A DNA stretch of 64,000 bases from Solibacillus daqui (GTDB lineage Bacteria; Bacillota; Bacilli; Bacillales_A; Planococcaceae): positions 2,473,501-2,537,500 of the forward strand of contig NZ_CP114887.1 in assembly GCF_028747805.1 (NCBI RefSeq), read 5' to 3'. Under the pieces are notes generated by a model that was not told where the DNA came from, did not search any database, and saw nothing but the letters and a program-made list of their open reading frames with translations. The translations under genes and the position numbers were made by a program. Positions 36,601 to 45,054 of the stretch are shown here, piece after piece. Every line of letters begins with the position of its first letter. Position 1 is the first letter of the stretch.

Positions 36601-39011
36601 GCTGCTTCACTAAAGTCTGCCGCAAATGGCAATGAGATTGTAGAATCTCCATCGTTAATGTGGATATATCCTAAAATTTCTGAACCTTTTGGAGCTGTAG
36701 CTTTTGAAGCTGTTAATGTAACATTTAACAATTGTTCTCCAGCTAATGTGAATGTCGGTTTATCAACAGTCACTTGTGCATCGCCAAATGATTTGGTAAC
36801 ATCTACAGTCACATTATAATTCCCGCCGCTACCTTTCATATCTTTTACAAGAATTTGTTTCGTAACAGAAATATTTTCAGATAGTTTCTGAGGACCGAAT
36901 GTTACAGTCCCTTTTAAGTTATCAACAATTGAGCCACTTCCGTCTAACACCGCTTTATCCAGTGCATAAGCAAGTACTTCTGGGTGTGCAGCAGCATATG
37001 CGTCTACTCGACCAGCACCTTGAGCGAATACATCATATTTAGATTTATCAAGAACTTTCGCCGTATTCGAAAGTGCAACTTTTACATCAAATGCATTCCA
37101 TGAAGGATTCGCTTGTTTGACAAGTGCTGCAATACCCGCAATATGAGGTGTTGCCATTGACGTACCTGTTTTACGGTCATACGCTTCTGAATAAACTGCA
37201 TCCGGGAAATCTGCTTTATACATTGGAATTGTCGACATAATGTTTGTACCAGGTGCCGATACATCCGGTTTAATATCAAAGTTTGGTGTAGATGGTCCGC
37301 GTGAACTTGAATCATTTACTTCATCGCCCGTTGTTTTAGTAGAACCAAAATTACCAAACGTTACTTTACCCGATCCTTCTTTTAATGCTGCTCGAATTGC
37401 ATCTCCATCTGTTTGAGACATATCAAACGTTGGTAAGAAGGCAAATGAATCCCCTATGAAAGCTCCAGAAGGGTTTGGCGCATTTGTGCCACCAGCAAAG
37501 TTGTGAATAATTGTTGCTACTGCACCGTTGTCTTTTGCGTGTGCAATTTTATCCACAAAGGCAATGCTACCACGAGAAATTAATGCCACTTTCCCGTTTA
37601 CATCAATTCCGTTATAATCTTTTGCTTCCCCGTTTCCAGGAACAGCAACAATTTCAAACTCACCTTGAAGTTGTGTCGCTAAATCTTTTCCAAAAGTTGT
37701 CCCCATCAATTGCAATTGTTTCGTCAAATTATAACTTCCAACTGCAACATTGACTTCTCCATTATGCATTGTTTCTGGGTTCGATGTGTTACCTACTGCA
37801 ATTCCTAAACGGGCTGTAGCTGGCGTACCCATTGTGCCACGATTAGGACCATCATTTCCTGTAGCGATAACAGAAATTGTACCGGCCATCATCGCGTTAT
37901 TAATCGCAAATGATCCACTATCTGTTTCTGTGTTCGCCCCTCCACCTAGAGAAAGGTTAATGACATCCATCTTTTCGATGACTGCTGTATCAATTGCTTT
38001 CACAATACCAGAAGACGCACCACTTCCATATGCGCCAAGCACACGGTAAGCATATAAATCTACTTTAGGTGCAATTCCTTTAATACCATATTCGTTCGCA
38101 CCGATTGCAGCGATTGTCCCTGCTACGTGTGTACCATGTGACGTATAGAACGCATTTCCTCTTTCATTAAATTCAGGCATATGTGCTGGACGCTCAACTG
38201 GAGATGTTTCAGATGCATCATCATCGGCACGGTTTTTTGTGTAGCTAGAGGAATTTGGAATAAAGTTTTTTCCACCTTTATAAATTCCCGCAAACTCTGG
38301 ATGATCTGCATCAATCCCTGTATCAAGAACAGCCATTTTAATGCCTTGCCCTTCAAATCCTTCGTTCCAAAGCTTTTCAATGCCTAGGAATGAAATACTT
38401 GTATTCATCATCGCTTCCACTTGCGTATTTTTCAGTGGATTAGATGGTGTAGTAGGTTTCGTTTTTAACGGTTTTTCTTCAGACGCATGAACAATAGTGT
38501 CAGGCTCAACTAGCGTAATCCCTTGAACTGTTAGTAATTTGTCTAAGTCATCCGCTTTAACTTTTGCTGAAAAACCATTTAATACTGTATCGAATGTGTA
38601 TCCTTGCTGAATATTAATATTATTTAAAGCTAATTCCTTTAATACAAAATTTTGCTGTGCTTTGACTTTCGTTCTTACTTGTTTTTCCTGTGAAGAAGAG
38701 AACGCTTTTCCACTTAAGTTGTGTATGCCTTTTTCCAGTGCGACTGGTTTCTCAGACAAGTGAATAATTACGTCAACGTCTTGATTGCCAGAAAGACCTT
38801 GTAACTCTTTGTGTAGTTTTGGTCCTCCATCTAACACATTTAATTGATCGGCAATTGCTGCCTTTAATTGCATCGTGCTTTCGCTTTGTGTCGTTGGTTT
38901 AAATGGTTTTAGCTCGTTTGCTGATGCAGCTTGGAACGGACTAAATAACGAAAAGACCATAGTTAATACTAAGAACAAACTAAAGAATCGATTATTAAAT
39001 AAACTCTTCAC
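33642..39011 (-). CDS. Secreted subtilisin-like serine protease with eight bacterial Ig-like repeats
   Basis: 1789 residues. Signal peptide 1-32, I9 propeptide (about 75-175), S8 catalytic domain with Asp 230 (AVLDTGID), His 292 (SHGTHVAG), oxyanion Asn 386 (ATGNDG) and Ser 618 (GTSMATPHIAG), and a PA domain inserted at about 440-550 (Vpr-like). Then Fn3/Ig-like parts (about 690-1020) and eight repeats of about 88 residues of the Big_2 type (pattern V-TLT-NKT-I-L, KEAQL-IKEVTT, DVT-ATYKVAD, TTITVKYGKNELTV). The last 53 residues have no LPXTG, SLH or membrane anchor. GTG start after AGGGGGAAA. Role: extracellular protein degradation; the repeats may hold it at the wall. Confidence 0.93.
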   Translation of the reverse strand: MKSLFNNRFFSLFLVLTMVFSLFSPFQAASANELKPFKPTTQSESTMQLKAAIADQLNVLDGGPKLHKELQGLSGNQDVDVIIHLSEKPVALEKGIHNLSGKAFSSSQEKQVRTKVKAQQNFVLKELALNNINIQQGYTFDTVLNGFSAKVKADDLDKLLTVQGITLVEPDTIVHASEEKPLKTKPTTPSNPLKNTQVEAMMNTSISFLGIEKLWNEGFEGQGIKMAVLDTGIDADHPEFAGIYKGGKNFIPNSSSYTKNRADDDASETSPVERPAHMPEFNERGNAFYTSHGTHVAGTIAAIGANEYGIKGIAPKVDLYAYRVLGAYGSGASSGIVKAIDTAVIEKMDVINLSLGGGANTETDSGSFAINNAMMAGTISVIATGNDGPNRGTMGTPATARLGIAVGNTSNPETMHNGEVNVAVGSYNLTKQLQLMGTTFGKDLATQLQGEFEIVAVPGNGEAKDYNGIDVNGKVALISRGSIAFVDKIAHAKDNGAVATIIHNFAGGTNAPNPSGAFIGDSFAFLPTFDMSQTDGDAIRAALKEGSGKVTFGNFGSTKTTGDEVNDSSSRGPSTPNFDIKPDVSAPGTNIMSTIPMYKADFPDAVYSEAYDRKTGTSMATPHIAGIAALVKQANPSWNAFDVKVALSNTAKVLDKSKYDVFAQGAGRVDAYAAAHPEVLAYALDKAVLDGSGSIVDNLKGTVTFGPQKLSENISVTKQILVKDMKGSGGNYNVTVDVTKSFGDAQVTVDKPTFTLAGEQLLNVTLTASKATAPKGSEILGYIHINDGDSTISLPFAADFSEAASAEITNMAITETDLSFNNDGVKDSAVLSFTLTGDVTTNYIELWDIMNPEGGEYGDGYIGYLHAGTSLGKGSYTLKVAGQYKPWGSAPATKIPDGLYTIDFSGQVGSEVIGDYVGPIIVKTTKPEITGSVTDKVATGKVVDKYIDYNEELYLYDLDFDLNEKLHASYVATIAGKEADAVPFNLAQDGTFTFPVTDETEAVKVIVKDEAGNVGEALIYEKPEPEAEVKLSVSPTELKLKTGEKGQVRVTETTTPANGDPTNKDVTAEATYVVTDESVATVVNGEVTAVAQGSTTITIAHGKNEVKVNVTVEDPAVIVPGVTLTVNKTEFDLEKGKEAQLVIKEVTTAADGTTKQKDVTKAATYKVADSKVASVKNGLITAKNAGTTTITVKYGKNELTVNVTVTESVVTLTANKTEINLELGKEAQLAIKEVTTAADGTTKQKDVTTAATYKVADTKVVSVKNGLIISKNIGSTEITVKYGKNELTVYVTVSEKGVTLTTNKTDITLESGKESQLKITEETTAPNGTVKKKDVTKQATYVVADENIATVKNGLVTAKEAGSTTISVKYGKNELTVNVTVTKPTVTLTANKTQIDLEPQKEAQLVIKEVVTGADGKTKQTDVTNFAEYKVANTMIASVSQTGLVRAKTEGNTTITVKYGGNELTVDVNVTVPVVTLEVDKTHVELLAGKEANLKVKEITTTADGKTTEKNVTQNATYKVADTKVATVKEGKITAKAAGETAVTVKYGNNEVVVNVTVKEPKVEISVDQTQLNLLAGDEAQLTVKEVTTSVDGEVKERDITSATKYRVADGQVVAVSEGKVRAKAAGTTTITVIYNNMEVKVDVTVSQPEVVLVANLTDINLNLNQQAQLYISEMTTMPDGTVFERDVTQAANYVVADKKIVTVTNGLVSPRKTEGSTTITVKYGKMELVVNVNVGNFVKMDSPYIFENPLFNENLLNEDPILTEEIVIPTMPTLNDSILLSSITPIGI
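33804..35927 (-). repeat. Tandem ~265-bp coding repeats (8 units) in the protease gene
   Basis: The eight Ig-like units are also repeats at DNA level, about 2.1 kb in total. Units 2 to 5 (counted from the N-terminal side) are the most alike, with near-identical blocks encoding KDVTKAATYKVAD and ITVKYGKNELTV. Copy number is likely to vary between strains by recombination. Confidence 0.85.
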
Positions 39012-39352
39012 TAAATTTCCCCCTAATACAGATTTTTTTGCTATATAGAATGAACGAAAGAATCCTTGCTATTTTTCTATTACGTATTCTTATAACGTAG
39101 GCGCTCAATAAGCTGGTAAAGTACATTTTTGGTCACTTCGGCAAGAAAATAGATTGCTAAAGCTCCTTAGTTTGAGCGCGCTGTTGCTGTAGAAGGCGAT
39201 GATCTCTAGTATTTTTATTATTTTAATAAAGAGCTACATTCTTAAAATTCAATTTATATATGAAATTATGAGTTTATTCAACTTCCTTACTACAAATATT
39301 TTTGTAGAATGAAAGCATCCTAAATAAGGCGTTTTGCTAACGTATTTTGATT
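39012..39352. other. Intergenic region between nuclease and protease genes
   Basis: 341 bases without a gene. It must hold the protease promoter (minus strand) and the end of the nuclease transcript. I see only a weak 7-bp hairpin (39290-39307, CTACAAA/TTTGTAG) as possible terminator. A GC-richer patch at about 39160-39220 stands out but matches nothing I recognise. Confidence 0.4.
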
Positions 39353-42300
39353 TCAAGAAGCCTTTTGCAAAACGGTTGAGTCAGACATGCTCCAAATTAA
39401 TTCAACCCATTCTGGATGATCGATGAATGGATTTCGATTGCCCTGCCATTTGAAGATGACTTCATTTCGATTTCTCTCAAACTCGTCAACAGGATCCAAT
39501 TCATGCCATTTTAAAAGCACTGAAAGCTTCCCGTGATAAGGAGCCGATCCGTTACTTAGCTTGTCGTTTAATTCAAGATCGACACGGTCGCCTACTTCAT
39601 ATCGAGTGGCCATGTAAAATAGCATTCTAGCTACGTCACCTTTAACGTGATTTGGCGGTTCCCAAGAATTTGATTTTTTGTAACAACCGTCACAGCCTTT
39701 TACAGCAGTTCCACCGTTATCAAAATCAAGATTCCCTCGAGCACTGTTTACCTGTACATCTGTTGGGCGTAGATGATGGATATCTGTTCCTGGTCCTTTA
39801 CTTGTACCGAAATTGCCATGGGATTGTGCCCAAACATGCTCACGGTTCCAATCTCCGACATTGCCACCATTCCGTGTTTTTGAACGCGACTCATTGGAGT
39901 AAAACAGAATGACGTTATTCGCATTATTCGGATCTTCGTCTGTTTCCCGCAATGCTTCCCATACTTCTGAATAATCCAACTGTTTATGACCTGAAATAAT
40001 GTCATGAAGGGACTTTTTTAGTTCCTGTCCTTCTTTCCCAATTGCATCTTTATAGTAGTCATCCACTGGGATCGGCGGTGACACATCCTCTGATACCGTT
40101 ACACTGAAACTTATAGTGACCGACTTTGCTCGATCGCTCGCTGTGACAGTAATGATATGTTTACCTTTTTCAAGCTTAAGCGTTAATACATCGGTGAATA
40201 GATCAATCAAACCATGCGTCGTAGAAAATAACAGCTTATCTCCGTTTGGATCTGTGAAATGGTCGGAGAGTGCGATTGAAAGGGTCTCGCCTATTTTCAC
40301 TTGTTGACTAGGAATAGCTTTTTTAACAACAGGTGCTTCATTATTCGTTGGATTGTATATGCGTTTCCCATTCGAATCATAAAATACGATATTTTCCGGA
40401 TCGGCCCCTTCAACATACTCAATTTTCTGAATATTTTCAGCGCCTTTAATGGCAACTTTATTTGGCCCCTCAACCGTGATATGACCTATCACTGTCCCTT
40501 TCAAGTCAACTTTTAATCCGTTTTTCTTTGGTTGCAAAATAACGCGATTCGTTTTGAAACCTTCACCAGCTAGTTCAGCATAATCCCCTTTAAGGTAGAG
40601 TCCATCCTTCAGCTTTGTAGTTGCATCCATATTAACAGAGACACTTGACTCAGCTATGACAACTTGCTTTTTCTTTTCGTTTACTAAGTTATACATTTTG
40701 CCAATTGGTAGTGGCTCCCATATAACAGGCGAATCGAAACCAATTTGTACTAATATCGGATCATGATCACTTGCACGCCCCGCCATATCCGTGAAGTCGG
40801 CATTAATATGCAGTATGTCGATTTCCGTTTGTTCTACTAAGTTATTGGATACTAAAATATGATCTAACACTTGTGAATTTCCTTGATACACATACGAGTA
40901 TCGATCTGAAGTTTCAACTTTGTTAATCATATTCGTCATGAGATTGCCTTCATGAATCTTTAAACTATCCGAGAATTGGAAGTCGTTGAAATCGCCGACA
41001 GATACGATATTTGCTTCTGGATTTTTTGTTTTAACATCTCCAATAAATTGCTGGACAATATTCGCAATTTTTCTGCGTTGCACTTCACTGCCGTAGACTG
41101 GTGGTTGTGTCGATCCGAATAATGGTGTATCGCCTGATTTGGAATTCCAATGATTGGCGATGACAATAACTGACTCACCTTGGAACTCAAACTGTGCCGC
41201 TAATGGCTTACGGCTACTTTTAAATGCATCATTGTTCGGCTCAATACGTCCTGGGTTATGCGTCAGCTTACCATTTTCATAACCGACCGCTGTCGTAGCA
41301 TTGCCGTGAGGAGCGCCTTCTGTTAATGTCACACGTGCAGGATTGTACAGGAAACCTACTCGAATATTTGCATTCGGTTGGCCGCCATCTTCGTTGTTTA
41401 CAGGATCGATATTGACGTATTCATACTGGACGCCACCTGCATCTTTGATTGCTTGAATTAAACGTTCATAGCTTGCAGCAGCCTTCGAATCACCAGCATC
41501 TGGACCGTTATTATCCTGAACCTCCGTAACGCCGATAATATCCGGATTTTGCATATCGATGGCAAAAGCTCGCGCTAGTTTTCTTGCTTTGTCTGCAGTT
41601 GTTGTTTTCGTATTGTTAGAGAAATTCTCCAAATTGTAAGAAGCGATTGTCAATTTATCGTCCGCTTTCACAATCGTTGTTTTCTCAGGCGTGGCATTTC
41701 CTTTCGTATGCGCTGCTTTCATTTCATCGAGCGATACGTAAATTTTATAGTTTTGGAATGAATAACCGACCACTCCAGTAATCGGACCTTTAAATGCGTC
41801 ACCTGTCGCCACTTCGAAATCTCGACCAGGACCATTCGGCTCTAATCGGAACTGAATGCGATTGGCATTTTGGTTATTTTGCTCAAGCAAAACACCACCA
41901 TGTATCGTGTTAGTTGCCCCCCTTTCAAGGACCGTAACTAAATCGCCATGCTCTTGAGGTGCCGTTGCTTTCACATTGCCAACTTGTACACGCATCCCTT
42001 CTAAACTTTCCCAAAAATCAATGGCATCGACAGTTGGGTTAAAAATTTCTAAATAATCACTATCAATGTGCTCACTTGGTATATTCTCTTCATCAATTAT
42101 AATCGGCTGAGGAAGTGCTAAACCCCTTTTTATAACAGTCACTCGCCCGCCTTGATCATCTCGCACATTAATTTGCGTTACTTTCATATCGGTCTGTTGG
42201 CGATCATCGTATCCGTCAATGGCGTATTCACTTACTTTTCCAGTAACTGAAACGAGATCCCCTACTTGAATCGGCCAAGCATTTCGACCACTGTACAAAA

Positions 42301-43879
42301 TGATGGCCTCAGAAGTATTAGGGTCGTTGTCAACAAGTTCATCAGGCGTTTGAATATGGTAGTACGTAGAGCCACTTAAAGTAAACGAATACGTAACGAC
42401 CCCTTCAATGCCTTCTACCGCTTGATTGTTAAATGGCGACGTATGACCGGCTCCTTGAATGTCATGAATTTGAAGACTGTCAGTTATTACATAAGTGTAC
42501 GTACTCACTTCACTAAAGCGATGATCGTCCGTTTTCACAACCGCATTTAGCATAGTATCTTCTGTAATTTCGATTGATGTTGTATATGCTACCCCGTTTG
42601 TTATCGGGTCTGTTCCGTCTAGCGTATAAAGGATTTGTGCGTTGGCCGTACCAGTCGTTAATGTAACCGATGTCTTACCAATGAAAGTCCCGCTGCCTGG
42701 ATTCGCTAAAGCAGGTTGAACCATTGTACTGTCTACGACAATATCGGCAATACTGCGTGGGATGACTTGATAGTCGTTATCGAATTGCTGAACAATACCT
42801 GTGATTGCATCATATGTCGTTCCAACCGATAAACCTAACGAAGCATTTTCGTCTCGAACAAGAAATTCCTGTCCATCCGTAGCAACATAATTTGCCCAAC
42901 CACTTCCAGCCTGCACATCAGATAGAATGACATTGTGAATTGTCACAAGCTGCGATTCATTAGATTCTGATACTTCTGCACCAGTGATAATTTTCGGCGT
43001 AGGTTCCCCACTATTTTCGACTTTGTCAACAATTGTCGCACTGTCTAGTTGAAGCAAGCCACGGAAATTCGCCAATGTACCCGTTAATGTGACCTCATCG
43101 CCAATTTTCACATTCAAGCTCGTTGGCCGTACTGCAATACCACCTGTTTCATCTTGGACTGAAATAGTATTTTTTAAAGTAGCAGCTACAATCCCTTTAA
43201 TGGAAACCGTTTCTCCTAGAGGTAATGCACGAGCATCAGCAATGGGAAGAACATCTGTTGGTTCAGGTTCTTCTGGATCAGTTCCATCCATTTCATGGGA
43301 CCCTAAATAGTCAAACGTATCTTTCGGGTAAACAATCCACTGTTCATCCCGATTAAAAGCATCATTCGTAATTGGATCGCCCTCTTTTACGGTCGCTTTT
43401 CGAACCAACGATACATCTGTTCCCCAGTTACTTCTTGCTCCTACTTGTCCAAAAGAATCGATGATGTTGTCTGACTTTTTTAATAAAATGGCATCATCAC
43501 CATTAAAATTAATGACACTTTGATTTTCAAGATGTCCCTTACTTTTTACTTCAGGTACTGCATCTCGGTGATAGATTACATAGGTTTCTTCGTTGTTTAA
43601 ACTTCCCGATAATGCTAATTTTGCTGTAGCAGTCGCGGAGCCATTCGCATATAATTCCAGCGAATAGGCACTCAAGTCCACAGTCGTCCCTGTCCCGTTA
43701 TACAGTTCGAGCGCTTTATTGAAGCTGCCCCCCTCTACATATTCAGAAATAACTAAATCTGAAGCATTTGATGTACTCATAGCAGTTGCCGTTGTTGCAA
43801 AGGCAGGTGTTATTAAACTCGCAACTAACCTAAAAGATAGGATAGTACTCATATATGCTTTCAATTTTCTTCTGCTCAT
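39353..43879 (-). CDS. Secreted double-headed nuclease: ExeM/NucH-type phosphodiesterase fused to endonuclease I
   Basis: 1508 residues. Signal peptide 1-29 (ending AFA), lamin-tail domain (about 40-195, DLVISEYVEGGSFNKALELYN split here), OB-fold/DUF5689-like parts (205-380 and 470-720), a chitobiase-like Ig segment (390-465), then an endonuclease/exonuclease/phosphatase domain (742-1047) with ASYNLENF, IIGVTEVQD, NHWNSKSGD, VGDFNDF and SDHDPIL. After a beta region and a cadherin-like domain comes an EndA/NucM endonuclease I domain (about 1285-1490) with DWNREHVWAQSHG, DIHHLRPTDVQVNSARGN and a CDGC pair. Both active sites look intact. Related in design to B. subtilis YhcR and YurI. AAAGGAG precedes the ATG. 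Role: extracellular DNA/RNA degradation. Confidence 0.9.
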   Translation of the reverse strand: MSRRKLKAYMSTILSFRLVASLITPAFATTATAMSTSNASDLVISEYVEGGSFNKALELYNGTGTTVDLSAYSLELYANGSATATAKLALSGSLNNEETYVIYHRDAVPEVKSKGHLENQSVINFNGDDAILLKKSDNIIDSFGQVGARSNWGTDVSLVRKATVKEGDPITNDAFNRDEQWIVYPKDTFDYLGSHEMDGTDPEEPEPTDVLPIADARALPLGETVSIKGIVAATLKNTISVQDETGGIAVRPTSLNVKIGDEVTLTGTLANFRGLLQLDSATIVDKVENSGEPTPKIITGAEVSESNESQLVTIHNVILSDVQAGSGWANYVATDGQEFLVRDENASLGLSVGTTYDAITGIVQQFDNDYQVIPRSIADIVVDSTMVQPALANPGSGTFIGKTSVTLTTGTANAQILYTLDGTDPITNGVAYTTSIEITEDTMLNAVVKTDDHRFSEVSTYTYVITDSLQIHDIQGAGHTSPFNNQAVEGIEGVVTYSFTLSGSTYYHIQTPDELVDNDPNTSEAIILYSGRNAWPIQVGDLVSVTGKVSEYAIDGYDDRQQTDMKVTQINVRDDQGGRVTVIKRGLALPQPIIIDEENIPSEHIDSDYLEIFNPTVDAIDFWESLEGMRVQVGNVKATAPQEHGDLVTVLERGATNTIHGGVLLEQNNQNANRIQFRLEPNGPGRDFEVATGDAFKGPITGVVGYSFQNYKIYVSLDEMKAAHTKGNATPEKTTIVKADDKLTIASYNLENFSNNTKTTTADKARKLARAFAIDMQNPDIIGVTEVQDNNGPDAGDSKAAASYERLIQAIKDAGGVQYEYVNIDPVNNEDGGQPNANIRVGFLYNPARVTLTEGAPHGNATTAVGYENGKLTHNPGRIEPNNDAFKSSRKPLAAQFEFQGESVIVIANHWNSKSGDTPLFGSTQPPVYGSEVQRRKIANIVQQFIGDVKTKNPEANIVSVGDFNDFQFSDSLKIHEGNLMTNMINKVETSDRYSYVYQGNSQVLDHILVSNNLVEQTEIDILHINADFTDMAGRASDHDPILVQIGFDSPVIWEPLPIGKMYNLVNEKKKQVVIAESSVSVNMDATTKLKDGLYLKGDYAELAGEGFKTNRVILQPKKNGLKVDLKGTVIGHITVEGPNKVAIKGAENIQKIEYVEGADPENIVFYDSNGKRIYNPTNNEAPVVKKAIPSQQVKIGETLSIALSDHFTDPNGDKLLFSTTHGLIDLFTDVLTLKLEKGKHIITVTASDRAKSVTISFSVTVSEDVSPPIPVDDYYKDAIGKEGQELKKSLHDIISGHKQLDYSEVWEALRETDEDPNNANNVILFYSNESRSKTRNGGNVGDWNREHVWAQSHGNFGTSKGPGTDIHHLRPTDVQVNSARGNLDFDNGGTAVKGCDGCYKKSNSWEPPNHVKGDVARMLFYMATRYEVGDRVDLELNDKLSNGSAPYHGKLSVLLKWHELDPVDEFERNRNEVIFKWQGNRNPFIDHPEWVELIWSMSDSTVLQKAS

Positions 43880-43990
43880 TTGGGCTAAACTCCTTTCACT
43901 ATAAACTTGCTTCAGTAGAAGTCCTACACTTCTAAAAGTGGGGGATGAATATCAAGTATTTACTGAATTCGTTGAGATTAATAAATCTCT

Positions 43991-44091
43991 GCTGAATCCA
44001 GTAATGTCCCCAACGGATGTCACAGATTATACGATGAGCTTTCGAACATGTTCCAAAAAATCTGGACGCAATTACGCCGAGACGTAATTGC
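43991..44091 (+). repeat. Dispersed intergenic element, copy A
   Basis: About 100 bases, from GCTGAATCCA to CGTAATTGC. It shares with copy B the blocks CGGATGTCACAGATT (CGGATTT in B), AAAAAATCTGGACGCAATTACGCCGA (in two parts) and the hairpin AATTACG/CGTAATT at 44070-44089. It lies in the 548-base gap between the nuclease and kyn genes, where no gene is supported; a 61-codon frame at 44198-44383 has no start signal. Confidence 0.75.
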
Positions 44092-44364
44092 TTTTTAAAA
44101 AGCAGTTACTATTGGATGTCAATACTCGGAAACCCAAATTAATGTGACAATTTACCATCGCTCCCTTGCCATTTACTTGCATCGAATCTACAGAAATTCA
44201 AATACATATTAATGGTAGCACCATCATTAAATGAACTCCATAAGACCTTTTGGAGGCTAATGAGAGATTTTGTGATATTTTAGGAAAATCCTTAAATGTT
44301 ATTCGACTGTATTCTTTTATTCCATATAAAACTTCGACAAATTTTATTGAATAAGTAAATAGCA

Positions 44365-44404
44365 AAATAGCCCTCCAAAGCATAATTGTTTGGATAGGCT
44401 ATTT
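44365..44404 (-). terminator. Terminator of the kyn operon
   Basis: Stem of about 15 bp with one bulge (44365-44379 with 44389-44404), 24 bases after the kynB stop codon. Confidence 0.7.
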
Positions 44405-44427
44405 CTTATATAACTTGATATGTTGTT

Positions 44428-45042
44428 TTATTTTTTTCGAATAACTGCACGAACTGGAGCACCATCAGCAGCCTCAATTTTTAAGGGCAATGCTATAAAA
44501 TCATAAAGACCTGGCTCAATACAACTTAAATCTAATCCTTCAATAATCTGGATTTGATGTGCATATAATGCATGATGTGCTTGCACTTCTTTACTCGTTA
44601 ACGAATCAACGGATGGATTATCGACTCCTAGTAAGATAACCCCTCGTTCTTTTAATAATGCGGCAACCTCGGCATCTATAATTGGAATATGCTGCGGAAA
44701 ACTATCTGAAATTCGATCCACCGTCTTCAATAAAATGCGCTGTACACCTTGAAAGTCAATTGCTTGTAAAAAGGCTGCGGTAATAATTGAATGCGGTCGG
44801 CAATCAATTACTAAGCAGTCACCGATAAATGTATTGACGTCTAACTGATCGATGGTTGGTCCTTTATTGTCAAAATGAAACGGCGCATCTGCATGTGTGC
44901 CTGTATGCAAAGACGTTTCGATTTTCCCTATATTCACAGAACCCGTTTGCTGTTTCGTATAGGCTATTTCAAATGAAAACGGAGTGTCTCCTGGCCAATT
45001 TGGCATCCCCTTTTTCATTGTTTGTGTAATATCAATCCACAC
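44428..45042 (-). CDS. kynB: Kynurenine formamidase (cyclase family)
   Basis: Hydrolyses N-formylkynurenine to kynurenine and formate, second step of tryptophan breakdown. 204 residues; metal-binding HTGTHADAPFHF at about residues 47-58, LLGVDNPSVDS near 142 and the C-terminal ALPLKIEAADGAPVRAV, all typical of bacterial KynB. Last gene of the operon kynU-kynA-transporter-kynB. Confidence 0.94.
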   Translation of the reverse strand: MWIDITQTMKKGMPNWPGDTPFSFEIAYTKQQTGSVNIGKIETSLHTGTHADAPFHFDNKGPTIDQLDVNTFIGDCLVIDCRPHSIITAAFLQAIDFQGVQRILLKTVDRISDSFPQHIPIIDAEVAALLKERGVILLGVDNPSVDSLTSKEVQAHHALYAHQIQIIEGLDLSCIEPGLYDFIALPLKIEAADGAPVRAVIRKK

Positions 45043-45054
45043 ATTACATCACCT

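Noticed and set aside
44198..44383. 61-codon minus-strand ORF between copy A of the repeat and the kyn terminator
   Set aside because: No ribosome binding site, low-complexity AT-rich composition, and its 5' end covers the kyn terminator.
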